This document shows positions 48,712 to 60,856 of a stretch of DNA of 64,000 nucleotides, piece after piece. The notes beneath the pieces were generated by a model. That model was not told where the DNA came from and did not search any database. It saw only the letters and a program-made list of their open reading frames with translations. Every line of letters begins with the position of its first letter. The stretch's first letter is position 1. The translations under genes were made by a program, and so were the position numbers. Origin of the DNA: Panopea generosa (taxonomy: Eukaryota > Mollusca > Bivalvia > Adapedonta > Hiatellidae); the NCBI GenBank assembly GCA_029582155.1, contig CM055896.1:22249110-22313109 (forward strand). The letters are read 5' to 3'.

Positions 48712-48788
48712 ATCCAGCCATTGCGGGACACGAACTCGGGACCTTTCACTTACAGGGCAAGTGTTCTACCGACTGAGCTAACCAGACC
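48712..48788 (-). repeat. tRNA-like SINE head
   Basis: On the minus strand from 48788, GGTCTGGTTAGCTCAGTCGG (A box) and GAGTTCGTGTCCCGC (B box) lie at tRNA spacing. The T stem and the acceptor stem do not pair properly, so it is a retroposed copy, not a working tRNA gene. Confidence 0.65.
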
Positions 48789-49372
48789 GTTAGGTATACA
48801 CTATGACATTTTAATTATGCAAGAAAACAGAAAACTCCATGTTTAGATGTCCTGAAAACATTTTTTGATAATCATGTAATAAGTGAGTTATTTGTGATAA
48901 ACATAATACATATCAAATATACAATGGTAACAACTGCAACGTTATTCTTAACATTTGATACATGTACTATAAAGTTTATTTAGTATTTGTTTGTTTACTA
49001 TACTTATGAAATTGAAGTTCGACCCCAAGAGAGATAACGTCTTAGTTCCTATTAACTCATCCACATAGTGTTACCGTGACACATACCGTATAGAAATTAG
49101 CATGCGTCTATGGCAGTGGCTATGGCAGTGGCACGTATGTTAATTTCACAAAGCAACCTGAGTTTTCATGAAGTGAAAACCATCACATGGCGACCGATTG
49201 TTTTTCTAAGAGGGCCAATAAATTTCATTTGAGAGTGAGCAAAACAAAATGCCTTTTAAATAACTCAGACTGCTACAATAGATGAAAGATGACACGACGG
49301 GTATGGCGGGTCAAATATCATGACATGAGCACTTATAAAATGTAAATGCAAAAATAGATTTCGTGCGCTTAC

Positions 49373-50582
49373 TTGTTTCTTGTTGAATACTTCCTGACAG
49401 GTACAATTGTTGCTCTTCTTTGCTAGAATCTTATCAGCATCTTTATCAGCAATTTCATTTTCCGTATCTCTTACGTTTATCAGTCCAGATAACCCAGTAG
49501 CATATCCCCGGTTACTTTTGCTCTCGCATTTCTCATATTTGTTAAAGACAGCCCGCTTGGTATTACAAAGGTAACAAAAGGCATTGGGACTGGTTATTCC
49601 GAGGTAAGTAGTAAACGGTACTTTGATACTCGAACATGCGCGTTCTAATATTTCACCACCTGATAAGGGAGTGTTGATTTGGTAACCGGACGAGTTACAG
49701 TGAGTATTCACCATATCTACGTCACGTATACAACCATAATCATCATACGTCACATTTAAAAGTGCTGGTGGAATGAACTCTATGTCAGCTTGTTTTGTCA
49801 GGCCCATTTGGAGAATGTCCGAAACTGAGTCTAGCTGTACTACGCTGCCAAAACCGAGTCTTTGGTACTTTAATGTAATTTTCGCTTTCCATTGTACGGT
49901 GTTGTTCACGTGGTTACACTGAGCGCAAAAGCGATTCAAATATATAATTTTTGTCGTGTTAGAAACAACCGGTATCACTTCATCCTTAATTGTTACATTT
50001 GGTTGAAGGCATCTATTAACAGCATCGGTATCAACAGTTTCATTCAAGCAAGTCGACACCATGAAGTACGAATTCGAATTCGGAAACTTCTCTGAGAAAT
50101 ATGATGGCATGAGTGCTTTAATATTTGCAGTAACACAGCTTGACTTGAATTGTTTTAGATTTGAGTTATCAAGTTCATTTTTGGATGATTTAGAATAACA
50201 ACAATTTCCGTTTCCCAGACAAGTGTTTTCACAGGAGCATTTGCCGCAGCAACCATTAAGGTAATGAGCATTCTTTTTTACGAATTCACGTGCAATGTTA
50301 TATATGTTTGAAGATGTGTTTGAAAATACTGGTAAATGAGCCTCTTTTTCCTGGTGATGAACGGCACAGCTTGGTGCGGAAAGGTCAGGACAAATACATC
50401 GCAGTATAATATCCATGTTCTCCTCAAAAGGCATGCTTTTATCATAACTGTCGATCACGGCTTTATAGATAGCTTCGAACTGAGTATAAAGGTCTTCTGT
50501 TGTCGTCTGCTTCAGAAGATATGACAATAGCATAATATATACAAGGTTATACCATCGGAACGCTCTCATTTTGACCAGATTG
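49373..50582 (-). CDS. First coding exon of cysteine-rich receptor ectodomain (somatomedin-B-like)
   Basis: A minus-strand exon. The acceptor TTTTTTTTAATTTCAG just before 50582 shows an upstream 5'-UTR exon, and the ATG is at 50569. Residues 1-20 form a signal peptide (YIMLLSYLL core). C107-C124 (CCGKCSCENTCLGNGNCC) has the C-x-C-x3-C-x5-CC spacing of the second half of a somatomedin B domain. Further paired cysteines include NRFCAQCN and NAFCYLCN, and many N-x-S/T sites point to a secreted, glycosylated ectodomain. The coding part ends at the donor CAA/GTAAGC (49373), phase 0, after 399 codons; the ORF beyond it is intron read-through. It is intact. The organisation matches N-terminal regions of mollusc adhesion/secretin-like receptors as I know them. 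Ligand and role are unknown. It joins to 30015-29227. Confidence 0.75.
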
Positions 50583-51108
50583 CTGAAATTAAAAAAAAGG
50601 TATATTAGAATACAGTGTACTGCGACTTTTGCGTGTCAGGTTAGATTTTTGAATGTTTGTGTAGTTCTATACCAAATAAAAACACTTTTTACACTGTTCT
50701 AACTCAAATGCTTTGAAATGTTCAGGGGCCACAGAACACTGCCTAGCGTGGTAATTGTTGGAAGCAAGACTTCAAGTAAAACAACAAAGTTCTAGCTGTA
50801 AGTCAGTCACTTAAAGCATTTTGAATGAATAAGTCGTATATTACATTGGCATTCAGAATAGTTCAGCCAGTCCATGTAAACACATGAACAGGCTAATCAA
50901 GTAAAAGCAGTCAACACTATAAGCGTCAGTCACAGACCCCATGTTTCATTTACTTGTGAGAATATATAAGTTGAAACGTTAGACTCTCCATTGGTTTGAA
51001 TTACGAGTATAATTTTTAGCATTTTATTATCTTCGAATTGAACTATCATGCTTATTACCTTGGAAACGAACTACAATTTTGTTAATTATCTTGTATCTGG
51101 ATCTATTA
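50583..51108. other. Upstream intron or flank of the receptor exon
   Basis: No further exon was identified. The 5'-UTR exon must lie to the right and is not recognisable. Confidence 0.4.
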
Positions 51109-52845
51109 AGTTTATCATTTTCGATGTGAACTAGTGTGTTTATCATATTCGACGTGAACTGTGTGTTTATCATCTTTGGCGTGAACTGATGTGTTTATCA
51201 TCTTCGACGTAAACTGATGTGTTTATCATCTTTGACGTGAACTGTGTGTTTATCATCTTCGACGTAAATGCACATGTGTATCATCTTCGCCGTGAACTCA
51301 CGTGTTTATCATCATCGACGTGGACAGTTGTGTTTATCATCTACGACGTATACTGGTGTGTTAATCATCTTCGACGTATACAGGTGTTAACTGTGTGTTC
51401 ATCATCTTCGGCGTTAACTGGTGTGTTTATCACCTTCAGCGTTAACTAGTGTGTTTATCACCATCTACGTGAACGGGGGTGTTTATCATCTTCAACGTTT
51501 ACTGGTGTGTTTATCACCATCTACGTGAACTGGTGTGTTTATCATCTTCGATGTGAACTGGTGTAATTATCATCTTCGACGTGAACTGGTGTGTTTATCA
51601 TCTTCGACGTGAACTGGTGTGGTTATCATCTTCAATGTGAACTGGCGTGTTTATCATCTTCGACGTGAACTGGTGTGTTTATCATCTTCGACGTGAACTG
51701 GTGTGTTTATCATCTTCGACGTGAACTGGTGTGTTTATCATCTTCAATGTGAACTGGCGTAATTATCATCTTCGACGTGAACTGGTGTGTTTATCATCTT
51801 CGACGTGAACTGGTGTGTTTATCATCTTCGACGTGATATTTTGTGTTTATCATCTTCGATGTTAACTGGTGTGCTTATCATCTTCGGCGTGATCTTGTGT
51901 GTTTATCATCTTTGACGTGAACTGGTGTGTTTATCATCTTCGAGGTGAACTGGCGTGTTTATCATATTCGACGTGATCTTGTGTGTTTATCATCTTTGGC
52001 GTGAACTGATGTGTTTATCATCTTCGACGTGAACTCACGTGTTTATCATCTTTGACATGAACTGTGTGTTTATCATCTTTGACGTGAACGCACTTGTATA
52101 TCATATTCGACGTGAACTCACGTGTTTATCATCATCGACGTGAACGGTTGTGTTCATCATCTACGATATATACTGGTGTGTTTATCATCTTCGACGTATA
52201 CTGTGTGTTTATCATCTTCGGCATTAACTCACGTGTTTATCATCTTCGACGTGAACTGGCGTGTTTATAATCTCCGCCGTGAACTGGCGTGTTTATCATC
52301 TTCAACGTGAATTGATATGTTTATCATCTTCGACATAAGTTTATTATCTTCGACTTGAACTGATGTGTTCATCATCTTCGACTTGAACTGTAATGTTTAT
52401 TATCTTCGACGTGAAATGATGTGTTTATCATTTTCGACATGGGTTTATTATCTTCTACTTGAACTGGTGTGTTTATTATCTTCAACTTGAACTGGCGTGT
52501 TTATTATCTTCGACGTGAATTGGCGTGTTTATCATCTTCTACGTAAACTGGTGTGTTTATCACCTTCGGCGTTAACTGGTGTGTTTATCACCTTCTACAT
52601 GAACTGGGTGTTTATCATATTCGGGGTATACTGGTGTGTTTATCATCTTCGATGTGAACTGGCGTGTTTATCATCTTCGACGTGAACTAGTGTGTTTATT
52701 ATCTTCGACGTGATCTTGTATGTTTATCATCTTTGATGTGAACTGGTGTGTTTATCATCTTCGGCGTGATCTTGCGTGTTTATCATCTTTGACGTGAACT
52801 GGTGTGTTTATCATCTTCGAGGTGAGCTGGTGTGTTTATTATCTA
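51109..52845 (+). repeat. 28-bp minisatellite (1.74 kb, about 60 units)
   Basis: The unit is GTGTTTATCATCTTCGACGT followed by GAACTGGT. The centre (51530-51830) is the most uniform. The flanks carry shorter variants such as TTCGACATAAGTTTATTATC. Phe-Ile-Ile-Phe-Asp-Val-Asn type frames are artefacts. Confidence 0.97.
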
Positions 52846-53830
52846 TGCAGTAAACTAAATTATTTATTATATTATCTTAGAGAAAAACATTTTTATTAAT
52901 TTTTAGTTTAACGTTTCATTGTTTCGTTTGTTGTTTTGCTATGTCTTTAGTATTTATCTGACTTACTTTCATGTTAAATATAAATACATGTACGTTACTT
53001 GAAATATAAATGCGTAATATTTTTATTTGATCCAAAGAGAGTTTTTGTGACCGTCTGTTGACTGTAAGTCGTCTGCAGAACGGACCAAGCTCTCCCGATT
53101 TGGTCCATTAGATAGCAATGTTGAGAAAGTCACATTTGAGTACGTTGATTGGTCAGCTGCCTCAACCAAAGGTTTGAATGACGCAACAGGCTTGTAAGCT
53201 ATGAATTGTGGGAAGGCATAGACTTCCCTGCTTTTTCATTGGTGGTTAAAGGGAGTATATCAGGAAAACACGCTATACATGTTTTAAATAATAACATAAT
53301 CACTAAAACATAATAATTGGTAAATAAAAATTGAATGATTTTGTATGGCAAATTCACCAAAACGTGACAAAGTTGATATTTAAATTGGAGTGGTAAACTT
53401 GAAACGAAATCCCTATTCTGAATATAGACAGTACTTCACTACTGCTTGACGTCATTCGGACTCTTTCTAAGATGAAACAATTTTTACTAAGTGTAAACCT
53501 GTACCAATGGTAGATCTACTCTTTAAAAAACACTGGCGTACGCCCCGTTTCCCCTCAACTCCTGTATGTTATCAAAATCGCTGCACAGATATTTACCAAA
53601 CTTGGCCTGAAGCATCATTGCTTCAAAATGTCTCAGTTTTGTTCAGATATCGCTCCATTGAAACATTTTGAATGCTTTTGAAAGATTTAATACCTAAATG
53701 ACTAAAAAGCGCTTGCAATACGTCACGAAGTATGCAGTCATACGCTAAAAATAGTACCAGGCATCACGTAACATAATTTAGGGTGTGATACTAAAACCCG
53801 GCCAGGTTGCGGATGACCTGGCATAAATGC
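52846..53830. other. Non-coding stretch
   Basis: No gene or repeat is recognised. Confidence 0.5.
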
Positions 53831-53955
53831 GATACAGTGTGGCCCCTTTACACTTATGTAGCCATGATTTCGATTTGTCACAATTATATCTTTATTCCTG
53901 ATATAAAAGATGATCTAAATTATTGCCTGATTTTTAGTCGAACTAAAACATATCT
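53831..53955 (+). repeat. Dispersed ~125-bp repeat, copy 1
   Basis: Shares TGATTTCGATTT, ATCTTNATTNCTGATATAA, GATGATCT-AATTATTGCCTG and ATTTTT with 63104-63233 in the same orientation, at roughly 80 percent. Confidence 0.85.
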
Positions 53956-55268
53956 AATCTATAATATCAGTCGTACGTTGGTTCTGTGCATGTGATTCTA
54001 AATGTGTTAGTCCTCCGCCATATAAGTACTCGACCCATTTTTTTCCGTAACATTCAAATAAATAGCATTACCAGCCGCTTAATATTACATAGAATAAGAC
54101 GAAGAATAATATTTTATTAACTTAAACTTTTATAGTTTCTCGTTACATATATCTCGTAATATATATCACATATCTGATATCGTTTATTAGACATAATATA
54201 AAACTTGTCAAAGAAAAGTTTTAAGGATGCGCTTGCACGCAATGCAATACAATGCATATGACTAGTTGACATATGATAAAAGCTTCAGAAATAAAATTAC
54301 TTAATATGTTAATGAGTTCTGTTTTTATATTTGACTGAAGAAGTGATATAAATGTATACATTTTCCGAGTAGTATAGTATATATTCATATTGTTTTCATC
54401 ATTGTTAGCTTAACATTTTTAAAATAACATGAAATTCATTTTCGATATCTAAAGAATTACATATTTGGCAAAGCCACTCGTATATCTCTAACCTATGTCT
54501 TACATATCTGCCTGTCTCGATCCTTGGGCTATGAGCAAAGCTTTTAACCTAGCAAAAGTGTTTCGCCGACGCTTCGTAAAGAACTTTTCAAGATATTTTG
54601 CATAACCAAAATCAAATTAAATTTCTTCATACAAATACAGAACTATATTTTGTGTTAAATCTTCACTCCATTGTGTATAACCTCGTCTGATAATCTCTGT
54701 TTAAATTAACATGAAACAATATTTACGTTTAAAAGGATCATTCCATGCATACATAAAGCCATGGGTGATCAGCAGAGCTTTTACATTAAATACCCAATAG
54801 TACCATTTTTAAAATCTTTTAATGCAAGGTCATAAACAGGTTTTAATGTTACATTTTTATTGTTGATATGAGTAGCTTAAAACATACTTGAGTATTATAT
54901 AATTTTTATTGATATACAAGGGGTAGCGCCCTAATTTTCCATAAAAACCTGCGTTACTGGGTGTTGTATTTACAAAATTTCATGTGAATTCTTTCAATAT
55001 TTTTCGCTTTTGTTATAAATCTACCCCATATGTCATTTGATCTACTAAAATTTGAAAAAGACTCTACGAATGCATCAAATATGTGAAGAGCTGATTTAGA
55101 ACTTATTTGCGCACTTTTTAATATTATTTATTAACACATTTATAGATTTTATAGAGGATCTTACATGAGTGTTTATTTAGTATTGAATTTATTAAACAAG
55201 TTGGAAAATATATATTATGCGAGGCTCTGTGAGTCATCATATGACGTAACGTCTCAAAATAACGTCAT
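53956..55268. other. Non-coding stretch
   Basis: AT-rich; nothing is recognised. Confidence 0.5.
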
Positions 55269-56007
55269 TTAAAGACGTTTCTGCGGGTTGTTACTGCGCA
55301 TCGCTACGCGCATAATTCCTTTCTGTTACTTTCAGTTTCGGGGTCTAATGTCGCCGTTTGGTTAATTAAAAGTCGAGTCGCATTAGGATATTTACAAAGC
55401 GAAGTATTTTCATTTCGAGATGTCAGAAATGTAAATTTTGTCAAGGAAGCGATCGAAAAGCACGGAAGAGTATATTGTTTTTCATTCTAAACCACCAGAA
55501 GTGCTTGTACATAACGAAGTCGAAGAAACAACTACGAAAATATAATCAATACTCGTAGTGGTAACATTTTTTCGGATATGGATCATTTGTGAATTTGTTC
55601 CAAAGCGCTGAATACATAATGAATTTACCTGAAACAATATTATTCATACCGGGATGGAGACAAGGAAGAATAAATCTTGAATTTTGACATTTATCTGACC
55701 TGATGCATGTAAAAGTTTGGTATTGAAGGACACTATGGAAGACACTTATATGGGTCAACGTTATACATAAACTGTATATGTGGAAGTATAAGAACAGTGG
55801 AAACAAACAAGACACATCGATTAAACAGAAAAAGTCCAATATCATTTGACATCAACACAAAGCAATTGAGTATAAGGTTAGTTGATGCATTTATATCATA
55901 CCTCACTGATCAATATTAATGTATCACATAAAATGATAACTTACTTTATGATATCTAGAGATGAACAACTATAAAAAGTGATTCATTGGTTGAATATTTT
56001 TATCATT

Positions 56008-56205
56008 TTCATGCCATCGAGGGCAAACAGACGATCACCTAACCACTGTTTCCTGGAATTAACCAGTATTTGAGCACACCCCATCTCCGCAAGTAACTGA
56101 TAGCTTTCCCACTTGAATCAGCGGTGAGAGACGATTGATAAAGAGACATAATGCTGTATATCTATCACCCTGGAGACTGTTGCCAGGCGGGGAATCAAAC
56201 AGTAT
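56008..56205 (-). mobile_element. tRNA-derived SINE, copy B (head truncated)
   Basis: The minus-strand end block is CGTCTGTTTGCCCTCGATGGCA, and the body has CACCGCTGATTCAAGTGGGA and TTGCGGAGATGGGGTGTGCT, as in the plus-strand copy at 62379. Only the T-arm part of the tRNA head remains near 56190-56205. Confidence 0.75.
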
Positions 56206-56559
56206 TCTTATATTGAGTAAATGTTAAAAATAAATTTAAACACCGTCATGTTCTGTGTTTCCTGTTAAACAGAAAATTGTTACATGAATTATGAAAATAA
56301 GAAACTATTCAACACATTTCAGGAATGCTAAACAGAGGCTCAGGTTACAGATGGATTGAGATGTCAGTGCTTTAAATACCTGTAGTGGTTTCATTAACTA
56401 TGAAGAGACAATCAATATCGTGACATAGACAATGTGTACAGAAACACTAAACGAAAGAGTGACAATCATCAAAAGGGGCCAATGGTAATTATTAATGTAA
56501 TTTAACCGTTTCAGCTTATTTCTACTATGGATTACAACAAAATAATCATGAGCACAACA

Positions 56560-56770
56560 GATGATCTGAGGGGGATCAAACCTGTGACTACTTGTTTGGC
56601 ACACCCAATATCCGTGCAAATAACTGACAACTTTCTCACTTGAATCAGTGATTAAAGATAAATGAATATGAGACACAATGTTGGAATTTGCATATATTTA
56701 AATCATCACAGAGACTGGCCAAGTGGGGATTTGAGCTTGCAACCCCTTGACTGCTTGTTACATAACATAA
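56560..56770 (-). mobile_element. tRNA-derived SINE, copy C (diverged)
   Basis: The body AATCACTGATTCAAGTGAGA and TTGCACGGATATTGGGTGTG corresponds to copy B. A decayed B box (GCAAGCTCAAATCCCC, minus strand) lies near 56735. Confidence 0.65.
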
Positions 56771-56949
56771 CAGTTTCATTCAGTAAAAAAATGTCCACAT
56801 ACATGTATGCAAGTTTATAACCATAAGATTTTGTTCAATGGTTTGAACACAGATATCATAACAGGAATTGCTGCTCAGTTATAGCCCTTGAGTTGTCAAA
56901 CTATACCCATATATTGTGCTGTTTTATTAAAATACATTGTCGTTTTTTT

Positions 56950-57255
56950 AGCCAGACCGATGAGCTCAGTCAGTACAGCACGATACTTCTAGCTCAGGGT
57001 TGAGAGTTTGATACCTGAGGCTGGCTAACTTACAGTGCTAACTGTCATTCAGATGGGACTTTAAACTGAGGACTTTTATGATGGTGCTATACACCAAGCA
57101 AAAGAATCAGGTGAAACATATGATTAGGTTTCTATGATATTTGTTTCCTGCACTATCCCCCACAAACCTAAAAAGTCTAAACTGTTCACTCTTCTGGGTG
57201 CATCACCCAAATGGGAAACTGGTGATGATGTAAATTAAGCTTACATACAAACAAA
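56950..57255 (+). mobile_element. tRNA-derived SINE of a second family
   Basis: The head GCCAGACCGATGAGCTCAGT...GAGAGTTTGATACC...GAGGCTGGCT can pair AGCCAG with CTGGCT as an acceptor stem. The body GATGGGACTTTAAACTGAGG is unlike copies A-D. Confidence 0.6.
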
Positions 57256-57949
57256 CATTGTCATTTATTTCTTTATCTCATATAAGCTTCCTTTAATTTT
57301 CAGTGATGAAGTCAGTCAAGTAGTACACCAGGACCAGGCCAATTTATTACAATATGTGTTGCCAGAAGAATGGATTGTGACAGTAAATCAGATACTGGGA
57401 CCATGTTAACAAAAATTATTCGAAAAACATATGATGTTTTTCCAGAAGACTAGGAAATGCACATATTATGAAAAATTAAGAACAATCACTACCAGTTCAC
57501 CAGGCAGTGTTCTAAAATTTTAATGACAATTCAAAAAGTTGGAAGTAGCCCAGTACAGGAATAAAAATTTCAAGTTAATGTAATAATAATGGATGACAGT
57601 GCGACTACTATAGCCAAGATAAATACCAGAAAAAACTACTTGAATGGACTCGTAGATAAAACTCTGAAGATATTATGTTGAGTAGCAGGTCACTGGTGAT
57701 CCAATTTTGATTGACAGTACATGGTTTTACCACTAGGCCTCTAACATTTCAAACTTTTACAACTATTGATGTTCATCAATTACCCAGTATATATGAAATA
57801 TATAAAAGCAATTTAACAGTAATTACATTATAAATTACAAATATTATAATTGCTATTTAGTGCATCATTTAGAAATATGAAAGTTACTTCTGCAATGAAA
57901 CTTCATTTATAAAAATTACAACAGATAATTTTCACAATTTTGACAATTT

Positions 57950-58900
57950 TAGGCCATTTTATGAAAAGGGATGTTAACATTTAGCACTGTAGCTTGGTAA
58001 CAAGCAAGGTGACATGTATTTTTTATTTTATTTCATGATATTGTTTGTTGTTGTGCTTCTTGTGTTGTGTAGAAAGAATGAAACAATTCTCAACGTAGAA
58101 CATTTATTTTTATTGAATTGGTGTGAAAATGCATCGATTGCGGCCATTTTATGAAAAGGGGAGGTAACATTTAGCACTGTAACTTTGTAACGAGCATGGT
58201 GACCTGTATTTTTTATTTTATTTTCTGATATAGTTTGTAATAATGCCTCTTTGTAGAAAGAATGAAACAATTCTCCGCATTAGAACTTTTTTTATTATTG
58301 AATTAGTGTCAAAATGCATCATTTACGGCCATTTTATGAAAAGTGAGGTAACATTTAGCTCTGTAACTTAGTAACAAGCAATGGGACATCATTTTTTTTT
58401 GTTTTATTTTCTGATAAAGTTTGGTTTAGTACCTCTTTGTAGAATAAAAGAAAGAATTCTCCGCGTTACAACTTTTTTTATTATTGAATTAGTGTAAAAA
58501 TGCATCGTTTGCGGCCATTTTATGAAAAAGGGAGGTAACATTTAGCAATGTAACTTAGTAACAAGTAAGGTAACATATATTTTTTATTTTATTTTCTGAT
58601 ATAGTTTGTTAAAGTGCCCCTTTGTAGAAAGAATGAAACAATTCTCTGCATTAGAACTTTTTTTTATTATTGAATTAGTGTCAAAATGCATCGTTTACGG
58701 CCATTTTATGAAAAGGGAGGTAACATTAAGCACTGTAACTTAGTAACAAGCATGGGGACATATATTTTTTATTTTATTTTCTGATAAAGTTTGTTATGGT
58801 GCCTCTTTGTAGAAAGAATGAAACAATTCTCCGCGTTAGAACTTTTTTTATTTTTAAATTAGTGTAAAAATACATCGTTAATGGCCAATTCTATAATCGT
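57950..58900 (+). repeat. ~187-bp tandem array, five units plus remnants
   Basis: GGCCATTTTATGAAAAG occurs at 57952, 58142, 58327, 58513 and 58700. Units share GAGGTAACATTTAGCACTGT, AACTTAGTAACAAGCATGG, TTTTTATTTTATTTTCTGAT, TTGTAGAAAGAATGAAACAA and TTCTCCGCGTTAGAACTTTT. Another decayed piece (ACAAGCATGGGGACCATTAT ... CTCCGCGCTAGAACTTA) lies at 59120-59225, next to the right inverted end. Confidence 0.95.
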
Positions 58901-59241
58901 AGAAATTTATGAAAATTACTGTATGAAATGTGAAACTCAAAAGAGCATCATGACTTTTTCTGTTTTAGATACTTTATCTTTTGTTACATGAGTGACAACA
59001 ATATTTTGTTGAAATATATCACTTTGTTAGTAAATTAAACAAGATTTATAACTTACACCAATTTGCTGTTTTTTCTTTAAAAAATGTAAAACCGTGTAAT
59101 TTAAAAATAGTCATAGCAAAAAAACAAGCATGGGGACCATTATTTTTTTTAGTGTTTTAAACTTGTCTTACTTCAAAGTACTTGTGTGCAAACTTTAAAA
59201 AAAATCTCCGCGCTAGAACTTACTCGAAGAAACGTCTTTAA

Positions 59242-59879
59242 CAAATCGATATCATTTATCTATTCGTGCAAGTCGGAAAGTAGTTCGGCAATTTACGTAT
59301 GAGAGCCGAGTTTACGGAAAACACCGAGCGATGAATCGGAAGAGATATTACACTAGGTTAATATGAAGAATACGTCATTGGTTTATTTCACTACTGCACC
59401 ATAATTCATGTGATAAAATGTTTTACCAAATAATGTTTGTTGGTTATGACAAAATGATCCTGCAAAATTGAAAAACGACACCTAAATAATTAAAGTCGTC
59501 TAAATAATTAAAACTTCTTCTAAAACTTTACAATTATACTTTCATTTCTCAGGTTCTCATCTCTACCCTTTTTTTTAAATACATCTTACACAATATTCGT
59601 GAATATAAGCGACCCTGAATCTCTTCTGGACTTAACCTATCGAAACCATGTCTTCCGCAAAAAGTAACAGAATAATGTTTATATCGTTGAAATCCATGCC
59701 GTATTCGATATTTTTTAATATAATTCAAGACCTTTAATAAATAAAACGAACATTTATGGTGGGATTATGTTCCCTTGTTTAGGCCCGATTGCTATTTCGA
59801 AGAAAAATTAAGAGAAATTAGCATATTTTAACACAAGGTTATGAAATTCAAACATGGCTCTTATAATTTTTAACATTTC
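59242..59879. other. Non-coding stretch
   Basis: Nothing is recognised. Confidence 0.5.
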
Positions 59880-60690
59880 CCCGTTTATACACTGGAAGAT
59901 ATAGACAGTTGAGTGTAAATGATCGAGTATGCTTTCATTGTAAAGATGAAGTTGAAAATGAGATGCATGTGTTACTAAATTGCCCTTTGTATGATACCAT
60001 TCGATCAGAGTTATTGACAGAAATTGTAAGTGTTTTTAAGGAATTTAATTCGTGTAGCGATAATGATAAACTATGCTATATACTATCGAACCAAAGTGTT
60101 GTGAAACTAAGTGCCAAAACCTGTTTTATGATTTTAGAGAGAAGAAGAAATATTTTATATAGTTGTATATAAATAATGTAATAGTTGATTTAGACATATG
60201 AAGCATTTTAACATTGTAGTGAGAAGTCGGTGCTAATCAGTTCATTCTAGATCTGATCTAGAATGATATTCGATTTTTTAAAATATTTTTTAAGCTTTAA
60301 GTAGCAGATGCGTTAGCATTTCCTTTCCTCCTCACATCGTAATCTTATATAATTTTAATAACATTTTAGACAATATGTCAAGATTAGCACCGGCCTCTCA
60401 TTTTTTTACTGTGTATATATATGTTAAAACGTGGTGTGTTATATGTGCTATTCTGCAAGTATGTTTGCTAGTCATTAAGGTTATCAGTAAATATATAAAC
60501 AACAAGTATTATTAATTGTGACAAATTGGTTTAAAATATGTATTGATATGTTTTACATGTAATATAGTCTCTTATAATTCTTTATAGAATGGCATGGTTA
60601 ACTGTTAAATATAATGTTTAATTTAATGTATATACTGTGTATTAACCATGATGAGACTTAAATAAAGAAATATCTATCTACATAAATTTG
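59880..60690 (+). pseudogene. LINE ORF2 C-terminal fragment and 3' UTR
   Basis: LYTGRYRQLSVNDRVCFHC (frame broken near 59900), then DEVENEMHVLLNCPLYDTIR and LSAKTCFMILERRRNILYS to the stop at 60170-60172. C-x2-C...H...C followed by RRRxxLY is the usual end of one group of animal LINEs. The 3' UTR ends CTTAAATAAAGAAATATCTATCTAC near 60690 and contains nested inverted repeats (60221-60399). Confidence 0.8.
60221..60399 (+). repeat. Nested inverted repeats in the LINE 3' UTR
   Basis: The outer arms GAGAAGTCGGTGCTAATC (60221-60238) and GATTAGCACCGGCCTCTC (60382-60399) pair at 16 of 18 positions. Inside is a perfect hairpin CATTCTAGAT-CTG-ATCTAGAATG (60243-60265). Confidence 0.85.
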
Positions 60691-60856
60691 TTATTTCAGC
60701 CAAAGGGCATTTCTATTAATCGATTAGAATGTCTTTCTCAAATCGATAAACGCAAATAAAGGCGATTATCGACAGCAAACACTTGTTCAATAACACAATG
60801 AAGTGTGAAAACTGCATCAATTATTACAATAGTATTAGGTTCACACCAATTATCGA

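Larger units (their letters stand above)
55273..59237. mobile_element. Candidate TTAA-flanked element with short inverted ends
   Basis: TTAA (55269-55272) is followed by AGACGTTTCTGCG. At the other end CGAAGAAACGTCT is followed by TTAA (59238-59241). The inverted match extends, more weakly, for about 30 bases. TTAA duplication is the mark of piggyBac-type insertion, but the ends do not start CCC and no transposase is present. The TTAA could simply be part of the palindromic ends. Inside are three SINEs and a ~187-bp tandem array. Confidence 0.45.

Noticed and set aside
48712..48788. Functional tRNA gene
   Set aside because: The acceptor and T stems do not pair properly; it is read as a SINE head.
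51219..52685. Phe-Ile-Asp-Val-Asn repeat proteins
   Set aside because: They are translations of the 28-bp minisatellite.
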